Assembly: GCF_004342845.1 (NCBI RefSeq)
Contig: NZ_SLXB01000013.1
Location: 1-64,000, forward strand
Origin: Prevotella heparinolytica
Lineage (GTDB): Bacteria > Bacteroidota > Bacteroidia > Bacteroidales > Bacteroidaceae
DNA length: 64,000 nt
Reading direction: 5' to 3'
Of this stretch, positions 17,630-26,766 are shown in pieces. A model generated the notes under the pieces. That model saw only the letters and a list, made by a program, of their open reading frames with translations. It had not been told where the DNA came from and searched no databases. The translations under genes were made by a program, and so were the position numbers. How positions within the stretch are numbered: the first letter of the stretch is position 1; each line of letters starts with the position of its first letter.

Positions 17630-20600
17630 TCATTGTTCCACCACTATTTTCAAACGAACTATAGCTGTCTCTATCATATCTTTTGTCCCACTACCGTCAG
17701 CTACGTATTTCATAACCATTCGAGCGTACTCCACAGCTTTTTTCAGAATCGGTTCGGTGGAGTCATCCACCGTTCCCACACGCCTTAACAAGGCTGATAA
17801 AGGACGTAAATCTTCCATCTCCGGCAAGTTGCCCGGACGCATTGCATTGATGGCCATATTCAGTGTTGCAGCCGCCGCATCAACTTCTTCTTGCGAATAA
17901 ATCCTATCTTTATTATCATAGATATTTTGTGCTTCTTTCAGTGTATGTTGTAGACGAAGGAAGCCGAAATGTGCCCAAGGCGCATGCTCCGGAACTTTTA
18001 CGGCAAGAGCTTTCCACCTCTCCTGCTCAGCTATCCGCTCCATACCAACATTCAGAAGTTCTTTCAGCGAACTCTTATCTACACTGCCTGCCATCACCAG
18101 AGCAGTAATAACATCTTTCAGAGCCAATGTTCGGCGATCGATTATCTCCTGCTGATTACCGCTATCCATCACCTCGTAAGCCGCACTAAGCTCTGTCTGC
18201 AAAGCTTCAAAACTGACCGTAGTATAAAGAGAAGAATCTTGGCCTTCGGCAGAACGAATAGCCGCTTGCAGATTACTTTTATCCAACCTGAAAGCATTCA
18301 ATCCTTTTACTGCTTCGTCGATAGCCGCCATACTTGTCGAGATTTCGGTTTCCGTAACCATAAGTTTTCCCATTATTTTTTCTCCTTCTTTCATAGTCTT
18401 CTCCAGGTGTTTGAAACTTGCTTTAGTATAATTCTTCTTATTATAAGCCGTAAGCTCCCTCAACTTAGTAAATAAAGCCATCTTCAATTCCGAAGATGGA
18501 GAATCGATATGATTAATACGGAAATAATGGGTTGAATGGTCATGGCGGTAATAGTCCGGCAGGAATACGTGTCCACCCTGAGTAAAACTATATAAATTAC
18601 CATCAGCGCCAGCCCCTACACCATCCGATTTCACTGTCACAATAGTAGCTAAGCGAGAATCGATATTCAAGGTGGCTTCCGACCAATTGTTTATATTGGT
18701 GGCCGTCATAGCAAATGGCCCATACATTAATGTCCCCACCCAAGAAGCTTCCGGTTGTGTTCCGCTCTGACCGGCTAACTCGACAGGAAGTTTATCAGGC
18801 CCATAGTCTATGTGTTTAGTGAACGGCATGGTTATTTCCACAACATCTCCTTCTTCCCAATGACGAGAAGGAATTACCACATAAGTACAAGGTTGATAAT
18901 AACCGACCACCGACACCCCGTTTACTTTTACGTTAAATCCCTCGGTTGCCCAATAAGGTACACGCAGCTTCATCGAAAAGTCGGCTTTTCCACTCACCAC
19001 CTTGACTGTAGAACTCTCCGCCGGCCATAAGCATTCCTGTTTCAACGTTATTCCTTTCTCTTTCCATTGAAGAGTGGTTGGCATGTATAAAGCCACCCAT
19101 AATGTATTATCCGAGACGAAGCACGTAGCTTCCTGATATTTCACATGATTCTCAGATCCGGTACCTCCGCAGCAGGTAGATTGCGGCGTCTTGTTACCCC
19201 AAGGCTTAGAAGCATCCAGCCCTACCGCATACTGGTAAGTGGTCTGATAGCATGTAGGATGCAACGAACCGATAATCTGGTTATAAAGAGTACGCTCATA
19301 ATAATCCATATACCGCGCATCGTCAGGGTTAAAGCAGTTTAGTTCCTTGGTCAATTTCAGCAGATTATAGGCACAACAAGTCTCATTGATATTTGGGTTC
19401 GGACGACTCTCTCCTTCAGAAACCCCATTCATGGCCATACTCAATATCTGGGAATAGGGTTGACGGAACATTTCTCCGTTACCCACACCACCGGTAGAAT
19501 AGCGGTAGCGACCTTGTATCAAACTCCAAAAATTCTCAGACAAATTGTAATAGAAGGGGTTGTTATTGGTCAGATAACTTCTCAACGCACCGATAATCAT
19601 CGGAATATGCTGATTGGCATGCCGGTTACGTATATCATCGATGTTTTTCGATAAAGGTTCATAAAAAGCCGGACTGTCAAAACAATTGGAAGCTTCTATC
19701 AAGCGCATACGCTCTTCCGGATTATCAACCATCTCTGAAAGACGTGCCAGAGATTCCCCGATGCCGCCTACCTCTCCGGCAATGTACATGTTCCACATTT
19801 CATAGCGATTGCCCGGGCGTGCCCTACGCTCATTTTGCGTACCATCTGTTTTTACATAAGTGCGATAGTGCATTCTGTTCCATACCCACAACCCCATGTC
19901 CTTGGCTATCAAAAGAGCCTTGTCGGCAACGGCCTTGTCATCCATGTAAGTGGCTATATCTATCAGCCCGGCCAATTGTTTGTGAATGGAATAGTAAGGC
20001 GCCCACACCCAATCGGAGTTGTTGTAGGCGCGATACATCTCTATAAGTGCCGGATGATGAGCCGGAATGGCATTCAGGTAACCATAGCCATAAGTGGCCC
20101 ATTGAGTCTTGTACTTATCAAAGTCCTCCCACGTTCCTTTCATTTCCTTTAGCATCTCCTCGGGAGCAAAGTCACGTGCTTCAAGATACCTTCCCAATTC
20201 CTTGCTCCATACAAAAGTACGTTCCTGACATTCACGCAGTTCATCAACCATTCGGGTGATATTTCGCCGCAAAACAGACTTTTGCGCAGTGTCCGCAACA
20301 ACAGCGTAGGCCAACGCCAATGCTGACATATAATGCCCCGAGCCGTGTCCTTTCAACTTGATATCCGGCGAGTCCCATCCGTCGGAACGAGTATACCCTT
20401 CCGTACTCAGTCCATATGTATCTCGATAATTATACAACTGCTGAGTAACATCCCAACCTACAATCTCTTTGATGGCCAAATCACGGTTCGACACCAACCG
20501 ATTATTGCCGTCAATAATCACATCAGTCAACGGAAGGGTGTTTGCAATGGGTCTGGTAGGAGTTTCGTACCCTTCGCTTATCACTTCTATTCTTGCAGAA

Positions 20601-20968
20601 ATAGGATAACCGTTAGCTGTTGTATCGTCGCCTATGATATGACCATTTATCATATATATGCTTCCAGCAGGATGAGTGCAAGCATCGGCCTCTTGCAGCT
20701 CCGTGGCAAGTGCGGCGTTGCTCCATTTGGTTTGGCGAAATCCGGCCTGCCCATCCGAATAAGTCACCCATACTTGATAGGGCAGTCGAGGCACCGTCCC
20801 TACAGGGCAATGAACAACTATCTGCTCTACCGAGGCGATGGTCCGCATCCCAGAATCACTTGTTTGTATCATCTTATAAATATCAAGCTCTCCCAAGCTC
20901 AAGGCAAATATATCAGCTGAGATTGCCCATAAGCATAATCCCATTATGAAAGAAAAAGATTTATTCAT
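17630..20968 (-). CDS. GH127/GH146-type beta-L-arabinofuranosidase with C-terminal helical repeats
   Basis: Large secreted enzyme (1112 residues; signal peptide MNKSFSFIMGLCLWAISADI). After an Ig-like domain (about 40-150) comes the DUF1680 catalytic region (about 170-760). It shows GHGSGHYMSALALAYA, the zinc Glu/Cys pair NETCCAYN and the double Cys of STCCGGTGSENH, which in GH127 enzymes hold zinc and include the Cys nucleophile. About 300 C-terminal residues form helical FIVAR-like repeats (for example TAYNKKNYTKASFKHLEKTM). The family releases beta-linked L-arabinofuranose. It is third in an operon after SusC and SusD (about 90 bases after SusD). Family is firm; exact linkage is open. Confidence 0.88.
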   Translation of the reverse strand: MNKSFSFIMGLCLWAISADIFALSLGELDIYKMIQTSDSGMRTIASVEQIVVHCPVGTVPRLPYQVWVTYSDGQAGFRQTKWSNAALATELQEADACTHPAGSIYMINGHIIGDDTTANGYPISARIEVISEGYETPTRPIANTLPLTDVIIDGNNRLVSNRDLAIKEIVGWDVTQQLYNYRDTYGLSTEGYTRSDGWDSPDIKLKGHGSGHYMSALALAYAVVADTAQKSVLRRNITRMVDELRECQERTFVWSKELGRYLEARDFAPEEMLKEMKGTWEDFDKYKTQWATYGYGYLNAIPAHHPALIEMYRAYNNSDWVWAPYYSIHKQLAGLIDIATYMDDKAVADKALLIAKDMGLWVWNRMHYRTYVKTDGTQNERRARPGNRYEMWNMYIAGEVGGIGESLARLSEMVDNPEERMRLIEASNCFDSPAFYEPLSKNIDDIRNRHANQHIPMIIGALRSYLTNNNPFYYNLSENFWSLIQGRYRYSTGGVGNGEMFRQPYSQILSMAMNGVSEGESRPNPNINETCCAYNLLKLTKELNCFNPDDARYMDYYERTLYNQIIGSLHPTCYQTTYQYAVGLDASKPWGNKTPQSTCCGGTGSENHVKYQEATCFVSDNTLWVALYMPTTLQWKEKGITLKQECLWPAESSTVKVVSGKADFSMKLRVPYWATEGFNVKVNGVSVVGYYQPCTYVVIPSRHWEEGDVVEITMPFTKHIDYGPDKLPVELAGQSGTQPEASWVGTLMYGPFAMTATNINNWSEATLNIDSRLATIVTVKSDGVGAGADGNLYSFTQGGHVFLPDYYRHDHSTHYFRINHIDSPSSELKMALFTKLRELTAYNKKNYTKASFKHLEKTMKEGEKIMGKLMVTETEISTSMAAIDEAVKGLNAFRLDKSNLQAAIRSAEGQDSSLYTTVSFEALQTELSAAYEVMDSGNQQEIIDRRTLALKDVITALVMAGSVDKSSLKELLNVGMERIAEQERWKALAVKVPEHAPWAHFGFLRLQHTLKEAQNIYDNKDRIYSQEEVDAAAATLNMAINAMRPGNLPEMEDLRPLSALLRRVGTVDDSTEPILKKAVEYARMVMKYVADGSGTKDMIETAIVRLKIVVEQ

Positions 20969-21062
20969 TCTTTTCTGTTTTTAGTAAAAATCAGTATAAG
21001 CCCAATCTCAATAAGCAAAATCGGGCTTTTACACAACATCAATTAATCATGTATCAATTCTT

Positions 21063-22682
21063 TTATCTGCCGGCATAACCCGGATTCTGTTGCAGATTAG
21101 GATTTTTATTCAAATCTTCCAAATGGATAGGAAATAAAATAGAATTTCCATTCAGATCATTCTCTACTGGGGCATGATTAAACCAACTCTTTTTTTGGAA
21201 AGTTCCAAACCGAATCATATCAATACGACGACGAGCCTCGGCTGCAAACTCCCAACCCCATTCATCATAAAGTCCACCTAATTCTACAGGATCAGTATTG
21301 CCTACGGAATCAATATTACCATTCTCATCAAGTGTGCCATATTGTATATGCGTATCTCCCTTCAACCAAGCTGCATCAACCATCGCTTTTTCCGGATGGG
21401 CTGATTCACGGAACGCACGTTCGCGAATTTGTGATACGAGATTAGCGGCTTCCGCTTCATTCTGTCTTAAACGGAGTAAGCATTCTGCTTTCATCAGCAA
21501 TACCTCTGCGTAACGAAAATATGGGAAGTCATTGCTCAGCAAGCTTTTGGCTCCTATTTTAATTTCATATTTACCTATACGATAACCGTCATCTGTCCCT
21601 GTCTTATAGATACTCGGCAATCTATTGGGAAATGTTGTAATCAAGACCCCGTCGGGGCTATACTGGTCACCTTGCAACCAAGAGTATTTCAAACGCATAT
21701 CACTCTTGTCATAGCTATTGATAAACTGGGGATTTGCAGCTGATCCTCCCCAAGGTGTGGACTGCATATTGAAAACTTTACGACTGTTTGAAGACAAGAA
21801 CTTCATGTGTGCCCCGAATACCGGACCATTGTTGGTACCTGAATTGTAAACCTCATCGTATGGAATGGCGAAAATAGTTTCCACACAAGTAGCATTGTCT
21901 GTCTTGAAAATATCCGCGTAGTTCGATTCCAAACGGAATAAATTGCTATTGATAATCTCATCACATTGTTCCAGGCACTCACTCCACATCGGAGTACCTG
22001 TATACACACTGGCATTCAAATACATACGGGCCATCAGGCATTTGGCTCCCCACCTGGTAAGTCGTCCATAAGTAGTCTTATCTACAGCAGCAGACAAATC
22101 CGGTATCACCTCTTTCAATTCCCTGATAATGAAATCAAAAACCTCTTTACGGGCAGATTGCATAGGAATATCCTCACTGAATGCGGTCTGAATCGGGACA
22201 TTTCCGTGAGTGTCGCAAAGAATCGAGTACCAGAGCGCACGAATAGCCCTTACTTCAGCCACGACTTTCGGTTTGCTATTTTCCGCAAAGAAGCCTTCAT
22301 CGGCACGTTTTAATATCTTATTGGCATTGGCAATACCCTCGAAGCACACAGACCAAGTGCTTTGAGGTTGCCCCTGTTGGTTATCCCATGTATGCTTGTG
22401 CATCTGTTTGTAGGTACCGCCATCGTCCCATCCGTTGGGGCGAGTAGGGGTGACAATTACGTCAGCAGGCTCTTCTTGCAGGTCGAACAAGCCATACCAG
22501 TCCATAACATAGCGAAGTTTGGAATATGTGGTAGCCAACAGCGAGACTTCGTCGGCTTCAGTCGGTACATATTCTTCTTCAACAATTTCCGAATAAGGTG
22601 TCTCATCCAAGTTAAAGCAACCGCTCATGCCGAGCATTGCAGATGCGCAGAGTGCATAAGCGCTATATTTTAATCGTTTCAT
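21063..22682 (-). CDS. SusD/RagB-family surface glycan-binding lipoprotein (PUL 1)
   Basis: A 539-residue outer-membrane lipoprotein. A signal peptide ends at a lipobox Cys (MLGMSGCFNLDETPYSEIVE). The family's helical TPR framework is visible (KLRYVMDWYGL, AEVRAIRALWYSILCDTHGNVP), with the SusD C-terminal motif WEFAAEARRRIDMIRFGTF and the closing LNKNPNLQQNPGY. SusD proteins form the lid over the SusC barrel and capture oligosaccharides. It lies 30 bases after the SusC gene and ahead of the GH127 gene. Confidence 0.95.
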   Translation of the reverse strand: MKRLKYSAYALCASAMLGMSGCFNLDETPYSEIVEEEYVPTEADEVSLLATTYSKLRYVMDWYGLFDLQEEPADVIVTPTRPNGWDDGGTYKQMHKHTWDNQQGQPQSTWSVCFEGIANANKILKRADEGFFAENSKPKVVAEVRAIRALWYSILCDTHGNVPIQTAFSEDIPMQSARKEVFDFIIRELKEVIPDLSAAVDKTTYGRLTRWGAKCLMARMYLNASVYTGTPMWSECLEQCDEIINSNLFRLESNYADIFKTDNATCVETIFAIPYDEVYNSGTNNGPVFGAHMKFLSSNSRKVFNMQSTPWGGSAANPQFINSYDKSDMRLKYSWLQGDQYSPDGVLITTFPNRLPSIYKTGTDDGYRIGKYEIKIGAKSLLSNDFPYFRYAEVLLMKAECLLRLRQNEAEAANLVSQIRERAFRESAHPEKAMVDAAWLKGDTHIQYGTLDENGNIDSVGNTDPVELGGLYDEWGWEFAAEARRRIDMIRFGTFQKKSWFNHAPVENDLNGNSILFPIHLEDLNKNPNLQQNPGYAGR

Positions 22683-22712
22683 GACAGCTCTCTCTTTTAT
22701 GTATGATTAGAC

Positions 22713-25700
22713 TTAAAATGTAAGGTTAACGCCGAAAGTATACGTGCGATTGGTAGGATACTTGTCTCGGTTGTCCGTGCCAGCATCCAGCAATCCATAG
22801 CTGCTACTGCTCAATGGGACTTCAGGATCCATGCCTTTATAACCGGTGATGGTAGCCAAGTTCAGAACCGACGCATATACACGTAGATTTTTGACAACCT
22901 TTTGTTTGGGCAGCTTGATGGTATACCCTAAAGTTACATTGTCTATTTTCCAGTAGTCTCCATCTTCAATGTAATAACTTACATATCGTTGTTCGTCTTT
23001 CAGCTGTTTTTTTCCATAAACTTTGTCGAAAGCGGAATTCAAGCGGTTGTATTGGATTTCCGGCTTTGCATTTTCGTAATACATACGTTGAAAATTCAAT
23101 ATCCGGAAGCCAAAAGCCCCACGCATGTTTACGCTTAAATCAAAATTAAAAAAATTGAAAGTATTGTTCCAGTTCAGATAATGTTTGGGAATGCCGTTAC
23201 CCAGAACCTGCCAGTCTGTAGCATCAGCCTCTGTTGCCAGCACATGTTCTCCTTTCTTGTTTTCAACCAGCCATAAGCCATCTTCAGTAATATCAACCGA
23301 TTTCAAACCATAGAATGTGCCGATTGCCCTGCCTACCTGTACAATATGGGTGGTTGTCTGGATAGGCTCACCTGTATAACCGGAATAGAAATAATCCTGT
23401 GTCATGGAAAATTTATCGCTCGACAAAGCAACGATTTTATTCGTATTGGTAGAATAAGAAACGTTGGTATTCCAAGTAAAATTATCTGTCTGCACAGGAA
23501 TGGCGCGGACCAGAATCTCCAGTCCCTTATTTTCCATTTCCGAGGCATTGGCCAGCATGGACGAAAACATAAAAGGCGGAACAGGAACAGGATAATCCCA
23601 AAGCGCATCTTTGGTTTTACGGACGTAATAGTCGATAGTACCTCCCACCCGTCCGTTCAATATATCCCAATCCAAACCGATGTTGAACTCATGCTTCTTT
23701 TCCCAGCGCAAATCCGCATTATTATTTCGAACCGTCTCCAGCGCTTTTACCCATGTGCCTTTATATAAGAAAGCGCCTTCATAATTCAATCCGGAAAGCG
23801 ATGTGTAGGGAGCTGCCACATTGATGCCGGTCACGCCGTAACCCACACGGAACTTCAAGTTGTCCAGCCAATTCAAGTTCTTCATAAAGTTCTCCCTATC
23901 AATTCTCCATCCTAAAGAAATGCCTGGAAAATTACCCCATTTATGATCTTTACCAAACTTGGAAGAGCCTTCGTGACGAAGAGAAGCCATCAATAAATAA
24001 CGATCATTGAAATTACAGCTGACGCGTGCAAATACGCCAATCAGTTTATCGGAACTCTTATAGCTGCTCATGGAGGCCTCGCCACGCTTCAATGCCATGC
24101 CAGCCTCCATTTTATTATACGAATAAGCATCTGTCGGGAAATCATAGTTAGTCATTGACATGTTGGAATTCGTATTGTCCTCATAATTGTAACCTACCAA
24201 TGCACTGACATTATGCTTTCCAAAAGCTTTCTGAAAATGAGCCGTCAATTCTACCAAATTATTGTCGAAATCAGAATCATAGCGGTAGGCATAACCGTTA
24301 CGGCCGCTCTTGGTGGTAGATACATGTTTCTTTGTCTGGTAATATCCGTCAGTGGTTGTTGTGCTACGACGGGCATACATAGCTTTCAAAATCAAAGACT
24401 CAACCGGTCGAAAAGTCAAGCCGCCATTGAAACGAATATTTTTACGCTTCATTTCACCAATCGTTTCACAGATATAGCTTACAGGGTTATCGTAGAAATA
24501 CAAATCACGCTCAAACCAGTTACCCTCTTCATCTTTTATCGGCTCCGTCGGATTATGAATTAAAGCTTGCCGGTAGGCGTATGTATTCCAACTGCGAGGC
24601 ATTGTATGCTGGCTCACAAATACACTGACGTCAGCAGTTAACTTATTGTCGTACATGGAATGACTGATGTCCATTCGGACATTCATAGCTTCAAAGTCTG
24701 TTTTTATAAAAGTACCTTGACGCTTGGTATAATTGGCCGATGCCGTATAGTTGGTGTTTTTGCTACCTCCTCTCAAAGACAAATTATGCGAATGAGAGAC
24801 TGCCGTACGAGTCAGCTCTCCCAACCAATCGGTATCAGCACCGAAATCTTTCAGGTTGGCACCATTGAAAGCATACCCTTCATTCCATTTCTGACGAAGA
24901 TCATCGGCGCTCATAAAGTCCGGCCTCTTTAAAATATTTGAGACAGACATGTATCCGTTATAATCAATAGTAGGAGGCATTTCTTTACGGCTTTGTTTCG
25001 TTGTGATAATAATTACACCGTTTGTACCACGAGTGCCATAGATAGCTGTTGCTGAACCGTCTTTCAATACATCTATGGATTCAATATCTTCCGGTGCTAC
25101 CGTATTCAGACTGCCGGGCACTCCATCTACCAGCACCAATGGAGAAGTTCCTCCCTTCAAAGATGAAATGCCACGAAGCATTATTTGGGAATTTCCGGTA
25201 GGGTCTCCTGAAGGTAAAGAGATGTTCAATCCGGCCACTTTACCTTGAATTAGCTGTCCGGCATCAGTCACTGCTCCTTTTACGAAATTCTCGGCTTTCA
25301 CGCTTGAAATAGCACTTGTCACATCCCCTTTCTTCTGAGTGCCGTAACCGATAACCACTACCTCATCCAGAAGCTCTGTATCATCTTGGAGTGTGACATT
25401 AATCTGGCGGTTATTCCCGATAATGATTTCTTGAGTCTTATAGCCAATATAAGAAAAGGATAATACAGAATCTGCATTCCGTACTTTCAGCGTGTACCGG
25501 CCGTCTATATTGGTTATCACCCCATTGGTCGTCCCTTTTTCAAGCACGTTGGCGCCAATGATTGGCTCTCCGTTCTTATCTTTCACAACACCTGTAACTG
25601 TAACAGATTGTTGCTGCACAGCCTCGACACCCATCGTTCTCACCGTTTCCGCGAAAATTTGTACGGGAGTGATTCCGACGCCTGTCACAAGAAAAAGACC

Positions 25701-25757
25701 AGTTGCAACCCGTAAGACAGCTCTGCCGAATAAGGCTCGTTTCTCATGTGTCTTCAT
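22713..25757 (-). CDS. SusC/RagA-family TonB-dependent transporter (PUL 1)
   Basis: A 1014-residue outer-membrane barrel importing oligosaccharides with TonB energy. It has a signal peptide (about 1-36), then a carboxypeptidase-regulatory-like domain (VTGVVKDKNGEPIIGANVLE). The plug carries the conserved LDEVVVIGYGTQKK and the SusC signature VLKDGSATAIYGTRGTNGVI. The barrel ends in Tyr-Thr-Phe-Gly-Val-Asn-Leu-Thr-Phe with the terminal Phe expected for Bam recognition. It is first in the operon, and its likely regulator is the HTCS at 12.8-16.8 kb. Confidence 0.95.
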   Translation of the reverse strand: MKTHEKRALFGRAVLRVATGLFLVTGVGITPVQIFAETVRTMGVEAVQQQSVTVTGVVKDKNGEPIIGANVLEKGTTNGVITNIDGRYTLKVRNADSVLSFSYIGYKTQEIIIGNNRQINVTLQDDTELLDEVVVIGYGTQKKGDVTSAISSVKAENFVKGAVTDAGQLIQGKVAGLNISLPSGDPTGNSQIMLRGISSLKGGTSPLVLVDGVPGSLNTVAPEDIESIDVLKDGSATAIYGTRGTNGVIIITTKQSRKEMPPTIDYNGYMSVSNILKRPDFMSADDLRQKWNEGYAFNGANLKDFGADTDWLGELTRTAVSHSHNLSLRGGSKNTNYTASANYTKRQGTFIKTDFEAMNVRMDISHSMYDNKLTADVSVFVSQHTMPRSWNTYAYRQALIHNPTEPIKDEEGNWFERDLYFYDNPVSYICETIGEMKRKNIRFNGGLTFRPVESLILKAMYARRSTTTTDGYYQTKKHVSTTKSGRNGYAYRYDSDFDNNLVELTAHFQKAFGKHNVSALVGYNYEDNTNSNMSMTNYDFPTDAYSYNKMEAGMALKRGEASMSSYKSSDKLIGVFARVSCNFNDRYLLMASLRHEGSSKFGKDHKWGNFPGISLGWRIDRENFMKNLNWLDNLKFRVGYGVTGINVAAPYTSLSGLNYEGAFLYKGTWVKALETVRNNNADLRWEKKHEFNIGLDWDILNGRVGGTIDYYVRKTKDALWDYPVPVPPFMFSSMLANASEMENKGLEILVRAIPVQTDNFTWNTNVSYSTNTNKIVALSSDKFSMTQDYFYSGYTGEPIQTTTHIVQVGRAIGTFYGLKSVDITEDGLWLVENKKGEHVLATEADATDWQVLGNGIPKHYLNWNNTFNFFNFDLSVNMRGAFGFRILNFQRMYYENAKPEIQYNRLNSAFDKVYGKKQLKDEQRYVSYYIEDGDYWKIDNVTLGYTIKLPKQKVVKNLRVYASVLNLATITGYKGMDPEVPLSSSSYGLLDAGTDNRDKYPTNRTYTFGVNLTF

Positions 25758-26091
25758 ATTACATCATCGTTTTAAAGGTTAATATTTCATTTTCAACTAT
25801 TCTCCCGTCATCTCTAACCTAATATTGAAATTGTTATAGCAATCCATATCGGTGTAGCACAAAGAAAGAACTTTTTCTTTTAACAAAACGCAACAATAAT
25901 CCACAAGAGTAGTAAAATAGTCGAAAAAACAATGCAGTAAAGTACTTTGGGAATTGTATCATCGGTTTGGACTATTTTTTAGTCAACGGAAAAGCAACTA
26001 TCCCGACTCTGTTACAACGAGGATACCATGCTCTGATGCTTTCATACCAACAACTATCAGACGCATTCTCTCTTTGGGGGACAATTCTTTC
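25758..26091. promoter_or_regulatory. Upstream region of the PUL 1 SusC gene
   Basis: An AT-rich 334-bp stretch with no gene. The minus strand carries TTTCTTTG near 25858-25865, one mismatch from the -7 consensus, which would give an mRNA leader of about 90 bases. The HTCS binding site should lie here, but no motif can be named from one locus. Confidence 0.4.
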
Positions 26092-26100
26092 ATTATACTA

Positions 26101-26437
26101 CCTGAGCTCGGGATAGATAGTTCCTTTTGCTAAAGATGAGGGGCTGCATCCTATCGGACGGATATTTCCTGAATGTACCGGTTTACGGCGATTTGGCAGA
26201 AGAGAGCCTTTTACGCCGACCGCCCCCCCTGTCTGACAGCTACAATCCTTTGTCGTGACAGAGGCAAGTGTTCAAGCCGACAGACACTTGTGTTTGACGT
26301 GACAGACACAAGTGTTTGAGCCGTCAGAGGCAAGTGTCTGACAGGGCAGGGATAAACAACTGATAATCAATGAGCATTGACTTTAAAACACAGGTGCCGG
26401 GTGAGATTATCGACCTGCTTCTTATCCCGAATCAGGT
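26101..26437. mobile_element. MITE-like element, copy B (inverted relative to copy A)
   Basis: A ~337-bp non-coding element whose reverse complement aligns end to end with copy A. The ends are CCTGAGCTCGGGATAG on the left and, read inward on the other strand, CCTGATTCGGGATAAG. A perfect direct duplication ATTATACTA flanks it (26092-26100 and 26438-26446). The insertion lies between the SusC promoter region and the GH97 relic. Confidence 0.85.
26229..26338. repeat. Five 22-bp units inside MITE copy B
   Basis: The counterpart of the copy A array in reverse complement. Units start at 26229, 26251, 26273, 26295 and 26317. The third unit has CACTTGTG where its neighbours have CAAGTG, so the orientation of the half-site varies within the array. 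Confidence 0.75.
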
Positions 26438-26507
26438 ATTATACTATTCAGTCCCTTCGTTCACTCTTTTTTTCACTTTCTTTGCAACAGAAAAAAGTTA
26501 TCCTATT

Positions 26508-26766
26508 ATGAAACAGCATTTGCATAAAAAGCATCGTAATCTCTTTATTATTATACCTCGGACACAATCCGCTTGGCGCAACTCCGGAAAAGAATTATAT
26601 GCTTGTCTCGCCCAATGGCAAGCTGAAAGTAGAAATCATCGCAATCGGTGGTCTTTCCTATCGGGTGACGCATGAAAACGATACAATACTCCCCTCTTTC
26701 CAAAACAGGAATGATGCGGAAGAAAAAACCTATACCACACGTAAAGAAGTGTGCATCAACCGACCG
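26508..26766 (+). pseudogene. Relic of a GH97 glycosidase gene (N-terminal fragment, frameshifted)
   Basis: ATG at 26508 starts MKQHLHKKHRN, a plausible signal-peptide start. Near 26535 the meaningful frame shifts by one base, giving a hydrophobic stretch and then EKNYMLVSPNGKLKVEII and LSYRVTHENDTIL. This matches the opening beta-sandwich of GH97 alpha-glycosidases. The similarity ends near 26700, and the rest of the usual ~650-700 residues is absent where the epimerase gene's 3' end begins. It is oppositely oriented to its neighbours, so probably a deletion remnant. Confidence 0.65.

Larger units (their letters stand above)
16960..17633 (-). pseudogene. Small ORF of unknown function, split by a MITE-like insertion
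   Basis: On the minus strand a frame starts MNDDFLCFF at 17633, overlapping the GH127 stop by four bases (ATGA), and runs into the element at 17462. Leftward of the element (17105 to 16960) another frame reads RWHRGKTVYLPICGTEKADR and ends SKDSLSTNL. Conceptual removal of the element with one target-duplication copy joins the two in frame (ALIQ-RWHRGK) into a 105-residue product. I do not recognise the protein. The exact in-frame repair supports a genuine gene that was interrupted, although two short open frames could also match by chance. Confidence 0.5.
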
